Source of the DNA: an uncultured Alphaproteobacteria bacterium
GTDB taxonomy: Bacteria > Pseudomonadota > Alphaproteobacteria > UBA7887
Length of the DNA: 18,726 nt
Direction: 5' to 3'
Assembly: GCA_913044255.1 (NCBI GenBank)
Contig: CAJWOI010000013.1
Span: forward strand, 1 to 18,726
The notes beneath the pieces are model-generated. The model did no database searches and was not told the DNA's origin. It was given only the letters and a program-made list of their open reading frames with translations. The translations under genes and the position numbers were made by a program. How positions within the stretch are numbered: the first letter of the stretch is position 1; the number at the start of each line of letters is the position of its first letter. Positions 15,020 through 18,726 of this stretch are shown here, one piece after another.

Positions 15020-16033
15020 ATGGGATACCGAGTTGCCGTAGTGGGAGCCACAGGGAATGTTGGGCGTGAAATGCTCGGCATTCTTTCAGAGAGAGAGTTT
15101 CCCTCTGATGAGTTGGTAGCTGTCGCCTCATCACGCTCCGCAGGCAAAGAAGTATCATATGGAGATTTTGACGTACTAAAGGTGCGTGCCCTTGATGATT
15201 TTGATTTTACAGGCTTTGACATAGCGCTTTTTTCTCCTGGCTCCAAAGCATCTGCAGAACACGCGCCTCGAGCGGCCGAAGCTGGGTGTATCGTCATAGA
15301 CAACACATCCTATTTTCGTATGGATGTGGATGTTCCGTTAGTAGTACCCGAAGTTAATCGTGATGCCCTTGCGAATTTTAGCAATCGAAATATCATAGCG
15401 AACCCGAATTGCTCCACCATCCAAATGGTAATGGCCCTGAAGCCGCTCCACGATTTAGCCCCAATCCGGCGTGTCGTGGTTTCGACTTATCAGTCGGTGT
15501 CTGGTGCTGGACGCAGGGCGATGGATGAACTTTTTGATCAAACTCGAAAGGTATTTTTTAACGAGCGCTTAAACCCTATTAATTTTACCCGCGAAATAGC
15601 ATTTAATGTGATCCCGCATATCGATGTGTTTCAACCGGATGGTTCGACAAAGGAAGAGTTAAAGATGGTTCGTGAAACACAGAAAATCTTAGATCCGGCT
15701 ATTCAGGTTAGTGCAACCTGCACGCGCGTGCCCGTATTTGTAGGTCACGCAGAGTCCATCAACATTGAATTCGATGCCCCGATTGGTGCTGACGAGGCGA
15801 GAGCAGCCTTGGAAAATGCTGAAGGAGTAGTCGTGGTAGATGACCCGGAAAAGGAAGAGTATGTCACCCCTATTGAGGTGGCAGGTGAAAGTGGGGTCTA
15901 CGTTAGTCGGATTCGACAGGACCACACAGTGGAATACGGTTTGAACCTATGGGTTGTTTCTGACAACCTGCGTAAGGGCGCGGCCCTTAATTCCGTGCAA
16001 ATAGCAGAGGCTTTGGTTGAGGATTATTTGTAG
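15020..16033 (+). CDS. asd: Aspartate-semialdehyde dehydrogenase
   Basis: NADP-dependent enzyme (337 residues) that reduces aspartyl phosphate to the semialdehyde, the branch point to lysine/diaminopimelate, threonine and methionine. The nucleotide loop is GATGNVG (9-15). The catalytic cysteine is C131 in NPNCSTIQM. TYQSVSGAGRRAMDEL and RVPVFVGHAESINIE (active-site H243) follow, and DNLRKGAALN is near the end. AGGAGA (15008-15013) lies six bases before the ATG; an out-of-frame ATG at 15015 is not used. Its 3' end overlaps the convergent pdxY by ten bases. Confidence 0.97.
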   Translation: MGYRVAVVGATGNVGREMLGILSEREFPSDELVAVASSRSAGKEVSYGDFDVLKVRALDDFDFTGFDIALFSPGSKASAEHAPRAAEAGCIVIDNTSYFRMDVDVPLVVPEVNRDALANFSNRNIIANPNCSTIQMVMALKPLHDLAPIRRVVVSTYQSVSGAGRRAMDELFDQTRKVFFNERLNPINFTREIAFNVIPHIDVFQPDGSTKEELKMVRETQKILDPAIQVSATCTRVPVFVGHAESINIEFDAPIGADEARAALENAEGVVVVDDPEKEEYVTPIEVAGESGVYVSRIRQDHTVEYGLNLWVVSDNLRKGAALNSVQIAEALVEDYL

Positions 16034-16881
16034 GTCTCTGGGTCCAGCCGAACAGCTGGGAAAAGCTTGGTGGGCTGGACGATGTGGTCGCGCGCGGCAA
16101 CCAACGGTAAATCATTGGCTGTTGTCGATGCCAATTTCAAAATGTCATGAACGGATGACACGGCGAATGATATGCTTTGTGGGAGATTATGCCCGTTAAG
16201 TACTCTTGCAAGAAAAATGGCCGCTAGACAGTCTCCTGCGCCGTTGGCCTCCACATGTAAGCGAGGAACTTCTACGGCCCACGCATCGGATTGGTTGCAT
16301 CCCACTACGGCAATGGAATTACTTCCGTTTAAGGGCAGAGAAGTACATAGAACTATTCTTGCCCCCATTTTGGTTATCTCGCGAAGAGCACGGACTGCGT
16401 GAATGACCGTCTTGATAGGTTTCCCAGTTAGCCGACTAAGCTCAAATCGATTAGGAGTGAGTATGTCTGATTTTCCGCTCAAAACGGTTTCAATTGCCTC
16501 GGCTACCGCGGTCGAAACGTACAAACCTTTGGCATCATCTCCCATGACCGGGTCACACAGGTACACAGCCGTGGGATTTGCGGCTTTTACTTTCAGCACG
16601 ATATCTGAAACAAGGTCAGCAGTTTCTGCATCTCCGAGGTAGCCGCTTAGGACGGCGTCACAGTTTGGCAATACACCCAACCCTTCGATTCCGAGAATTA
16701 CCTCCTGGATGTCTGAAGCCCTAAAACGCTGTCCTCGCGCGGTTGCGTGGCCGGTATGATTACTCAGTTGGGCCGTGTGGACGGCCCACACCTCATGTCC
16801 TAAAAGCTGTAGCAGGAATACCGCAGCCGCGTTGCCAACGTGCCCATATGAGACATGTGATTGTATCGAAAGTATATTCAT
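16024..16881 (-). CDS. pdxY: Pyridoxal kinase PdxY
   Basis: Ribokinase-fold kinase (285 residues) that phosphorylates pyridoxal for B6 salvage. SIQSHVSYGHVGNAAAVF opens the protein. LSNHTGH (39-45), CDAVLSGYLGDAE, CDPVMGD (109-115) and TPNRFEL (142-148) match PdxY closely. The anion hole and catalytic Asp are in NGAGD (D217). The C-terminal VAARDHIVQPTKLFPAVRL resembles the E. coli end. The PdxY family is favoured over the ThiD-like or PdxK kinases. No strong ribosome site precedes the ATG. The last codons overlap the asd stop on the other strand. A palindrome lies 38 bases upstream of the start. Confidence 0.94.
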   Translation of the reverse strand: MNILSIQSHVSYGHVGNAAAVFLLQLLGHEVWAVHTAQLSNHTGHATARGQRFRASDIQEVILGIEGLGVLPNCDAVLSGYLGDAETADLVSDIVLKVKAANPTAVYLCDPVMGDDAKGLYVSTAVAEAIETVLSGKSDILTPNRFELSRLTGKPIKTVIHAVRALREITKMGARIVLCTSLPLNGSNSIAVVGCNQSDAWAVEVPRLHVEANGAGDCLAAIFLARVLNGHNLPQSISFAVSSVHDILKLASTTANDLPLVAARDHIVQPTKLFPAVRLDPETYK

Positions 16882-17069
16882 AACGGATATTTTTCACGCC
16901 AAGCGCTGGATAGTCATAGCATGTTCTGCAGGACATGAAAAAATGCCGCTGAGATCCCCTGGTTCGGCTAGACAAAATTGTTGAGAAGCGCGACACTCCG
17001 GCCCAAAGTCCGGAACCCAAGTTTTTGGTTTCGGTGCTGTTTTGGAACTCTGTTTGCAAGGACCTACCC
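16882..17069. other. Divergent intergenic region between pdxY and sdhC
   Basis: These 188 bases carry no gene but must contain the sdh and pdxY promoters. The clear structure is the palindrome at 16920-16937. TCCGG also occurs twice, at 16997-17001 and 17009-17013. No convincing -35/-10 pair for sdhC was found; TTGAGA at 16981-16986 has no good partner. Confidence 0.45.
16920..16937. promoter_or_regulatory. 18-nt near-perfect palindrome, candidate operator
   Basis: CATGTTCTGCAGGACATG pairs with itself at eight of nine positions, the ninth being a G/T wobble. It lies 38 bases upstream of the pdxY ATG and 132 upstream of sdhC. It is followed by As, not Ts, on the plus strand, so it is not a terminator in that direction. 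Position favours a regulator binding site acting on pdxY. Confidence 0.45.
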
Positions 17070-17465
17070 ATGGATCCGGCCAATCGGCCTTTATCCCCAC
17101 ACCTTCAGATTTATCGGCCGCAAATAACTTCGGTGTTATCGATTCTGCATCGAATAAGCGGTGTTGGCCTGGGGTTGGGCAGCCTGATTTTGGCATATTG
17201 GCTGATCTCCGTCGCCGCCGGTCCGGAACCGTTTGATCTTGCCCAACACCTTGTTGGCTCTCCAGGAGGAATACTCTTGTTGATCGGTTGGACTTTCGGG
17301 CTACTCTTCCATTTTTGCAATGGAATTCGTCATTTATTCTGGGATGCCGGCTACGGGTATGAGTTAAGTACGACATATATTTCTGGTTGGGTGGTGACAG
17401 CAATATCTGTGGCGCTCACGGCTGGAATTTGGTTGTCGGTGCTCACGGCTAGGGGCATTTCATGA
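17070..17465 (+). CDS. sdhC: Succinate dehydrogenase cytochrome b556 subunit
   Basis: Membrane anchor of complex II (131 residues). I choose the ATG at 17070, since MDPANRPLSPHLQIYRPQ is the usual start and AAGGA (17058-17062) lies seven bases before it; the frame runs further up to 17025 without family resemblance. SILHRISG (24-31) supplies the quinone-site Ser24 and Arg28. HFCNGIRHLFWDAGYG holds H81, aligned with the haem ligand of E. coli SdhC, and H88. Three transmembrane helices are evident. The stop overlaps the sdhD start by ATGA. Confidence 0.96.
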   Translation: MDPANRPLSPHLQIYRPQITSVLSILHRISGVGLGLGSLILAYWLISVAAGPEPFDLAQHLVGSPGGILLLIGWTFGLLFHFCNGIRHLFWDAGYGYELSTTYISGWVVTAISVALTAGIWLSVLTARGIS

Positions 17466-17836
17466 GCAGCTGGACATCGTTACGTCGTGTGCGTGGTCTG
17501 GGTACGGCAAAAGATGGTGTTCATCATTGGTGGGTGCAACGCCTGACTGCGGTCGCCTTAGTGCCTCTTAGTATCTGGTTTGTGACGTCAATAGTCCTAC
17601 TTGCGGGCTCGGATCATGCGCGAGTCACGGCGTGGATTGCCAATCCGGTTGTTGCCGTGTTTTTGATGCTGACACTGATTGCCATGTTTTACCATCTAAA
17701 GCTGGGTTTGCAGGTGGTAATTGAGGACTATATCCACGCTAAACCAACCAAATCTGCATGTCTGCTACTGAATAATTTTGGCAATACTGTGCTTGCCCTT
17801 TCCTGCATTGTTTCAGTGCTTAAGATCGCGGTATAA
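17462..17836 (+). CDS. sdhD: Succinate dehydrogenase membrane anchor subunit SdhD
   Basis: Second hydrophobic anchor of complex II (124 residues). The alphaproteobacterial N-terminal pattern RVRGLGTAKDGVHHWWVQR is clear. FYHLKLGLQVVIEDYIH (about 77-93) contains the haem-side His and the conserved Glu-Asp-Tyr. There are three transmembrane helices. It overlaps sdhC by four bases, and its TAA ends three bases before the sdhA ATG. Confidence 0.95.
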   Translation: MSSWTSLRRVRGLGTAKDGVHHWWVQRLTAVALVPLSIWFVTSIVLLAGSDHARVTAWIANPVVAVFLMLTLIAMFYHLKLGLQVVIEDYIHAKPTKSACLLLNNFGNTVLALSCIVSVLKIAV

Positions 17837-17839
17837 GCT

Positions 17840-18726
17840 ATGCCCGCTGCTTATCCAATCGAAAAACATGAATATGATGTTGTCGTAATTGGCGCAGGTG
17901 GAGCTGGTTTGCGAGCCACGTTTGGTATGGCGAAGAAAGGCCTTAAGACAGCATGTATAACGAAAGTATTTCCTACTCGAAGCCATACCGTCGCTGCGCA
18001 GGGTGGTATTTCAGCTGCACTGGGCAACATGGGAGAGGACGATTGGCGGTGGCATATGTACGACACCGTAAAGGGGTCTGATTGGTTGGGAGATCAGGAT
18101 GCGATCGAATATATGTGTCGCGAAGCAATTCCTGCAATTATTGAGCTTGAGCATTACGGAGTTCCGTTTTCCCGAACGCCGGAAGGCAAAATTTATCAGC
18201 GTGCCTTTGGGGGTATGACCACCAATTTTGGTGAAGGACAGGCTCAGCGAACGTGTGCGGCTGCGGACCGGACCGGTCATGCAATATTGCACACACTTTA
18301 TCAGCAAGCATTAAAGCATAACGCTGAGTTTTTTATCGAATATTTTGCTATCGATTTACTGATGGACGACGAAGGCGTCTGCTGTGGCGTAGTGGCTTTG
18401 TGCCTTGACGATGGTACTTTGCACGAATTCCGGACACACCTTGTGGTATTGGCTACCGGGGGCTATGGGCGCACTTATTTTTCCTGTACCTCGGCGCACA
18501 CTTGTACTGGTGATGGAAATGCCATGGCACTACGTGCTGGCTTACCATGCCAGGACATGGAATTTGTTCAATTTCATCCAACTGGAATTTATGGGGCTGG
18601 TTGTTTGATAACTGAGGGCGCGCGAGGAGAAGGTGGTTACTTGACCAACTCGGAGGGTGAGCGCTTTATGGAGCGCTACGCACCGAACGCAAAAGATTTA
18701 GCTTCTCGCGACGTAGTGAGTCGTTC
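17840..18726 (+). CDS. sdhA: Succinate dehydrogenase flavoprotein subunit (3' end outside window)
   Basis: First 295 codons, read directly from the sequence; the frame is open to the right edge. It oxidises succinate to fumarate on the cytoplasmic face of complex II. The FAD dinucleotide motif is VVIGAGGAGLRA (15-26). The covalent FAD histidine is H49 in TRSHTVAAQGG. FHPTGIYGAGCLITEGARGEGG (245-266) carries the active-site H246 and Glu259, and R290 in SRDVVSR matches the E. coli catalytic Arg286 with a constant +4 offset. There is no Shine-Dalgarno in the three-base gap after sdhD, so coupling is likely. sdhB presumably follows outside the window. Confidence 0.97.
   Translation, partial: MPAAYPIEKHEYDVVVIGAGGAGLRATFGMAKKGLKTACITKVFPTRSHTVAAQGGISAALGNMGEDDWRWHMYDTVKGSDWLGDQDAIEYMCREAIPAIIELEHYGVPFSRTPEGKIYQRAFGGMTTNFGEGQAQRTCAAADRTGHAILHTLYQQALKHNAEFFIEYFAIDLLMDDEGVCCGVVALCLDDGTLHEFRTHLVVLATGGYGRTYFSCTSAHTCTGDGNAMALRAGLPCQDMEFVQFHPTGIYGAGCLITEGARGEGGYLTNSEGERFMERYAPNAKDLASRDVVSR

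Overview
The window is an ordinary chromosomal stretch of an alphaproteobacterium. Three things point there: the gene order dapF-mtaB-ftsY divergent from ffh-rpsP-rimM-trmD-rplS-leuCDB-asd, the sdhC-sdhD-sdhA order, and protein signatures such as the TRVDGDGRGG form of the Ffh G4 region and the LGTAKDG..HHWW start of SdhD. Base composition is moderate, not the very high GC of many soil relatives, so a free-living, possibly marine, Rhodospirillales-like lineage is a reasonable inference. The genus cannot be named from this sequence. I see no mobile element, CRISPR array, tRNA or rRNA.

Layout. (1) 1-2209: the 3' part of an iron-sulfur DNA helicase of the DinG family, entering from the left edge. 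(2) 2418-3257: a membrane di-iron sterol-desaturase/fatty-acid-hydroxylase family protein, preceded by a 208-bp gap with several inverted repeats. (3) 3313-7344, minus strand: dapF, mtaB, ftsY and yciB, three consecutive junctions being ATGA stop/start overlaps, with a GFA/CENP-V-type zinc protein at the distal end. (4) 7345-7498: a divergent intergenic region. (5) 7499-16033, plus strand: ffh, rpsP, rimM, trmD, rplS, leuC, leuD, leuB and, after a 343-bp non-coding gap, asd. (6) 16024-16881, minus strand: pdxY, overlapping the asd end tail to tail. (7) 17070 to the right edge, plus strand: sdhC, sdhD and the first 295 codons of sdhA.

Functionally the centre couples protein targeting (Ffh and its receptor FtsY), ribosome and tRNA maturation (S16, RimM, TrmD, L19, MtaB) and amino-acid synthesis: leucine via LeuCDB, and the aspartate/lysine/diaminopimelate branch via Asd and DapF. 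On the right are a vitamin B6 salvage kinase and the membrane and flavoprotein subunits of succinate dehydrogenase.

I did not find a convincing undescribed system. The items most worth a second look are a 111-residue acidic, repeat-containing tail on ribosomal protein S16; the unresolved rimM start, where an ATT codon is a credible candidate; an 18-nt near-perfect palindrome between pdxY and sdhC; inverted repeats upstream of the desaturase gene; and single-residue departures in Ffh and TrmD.
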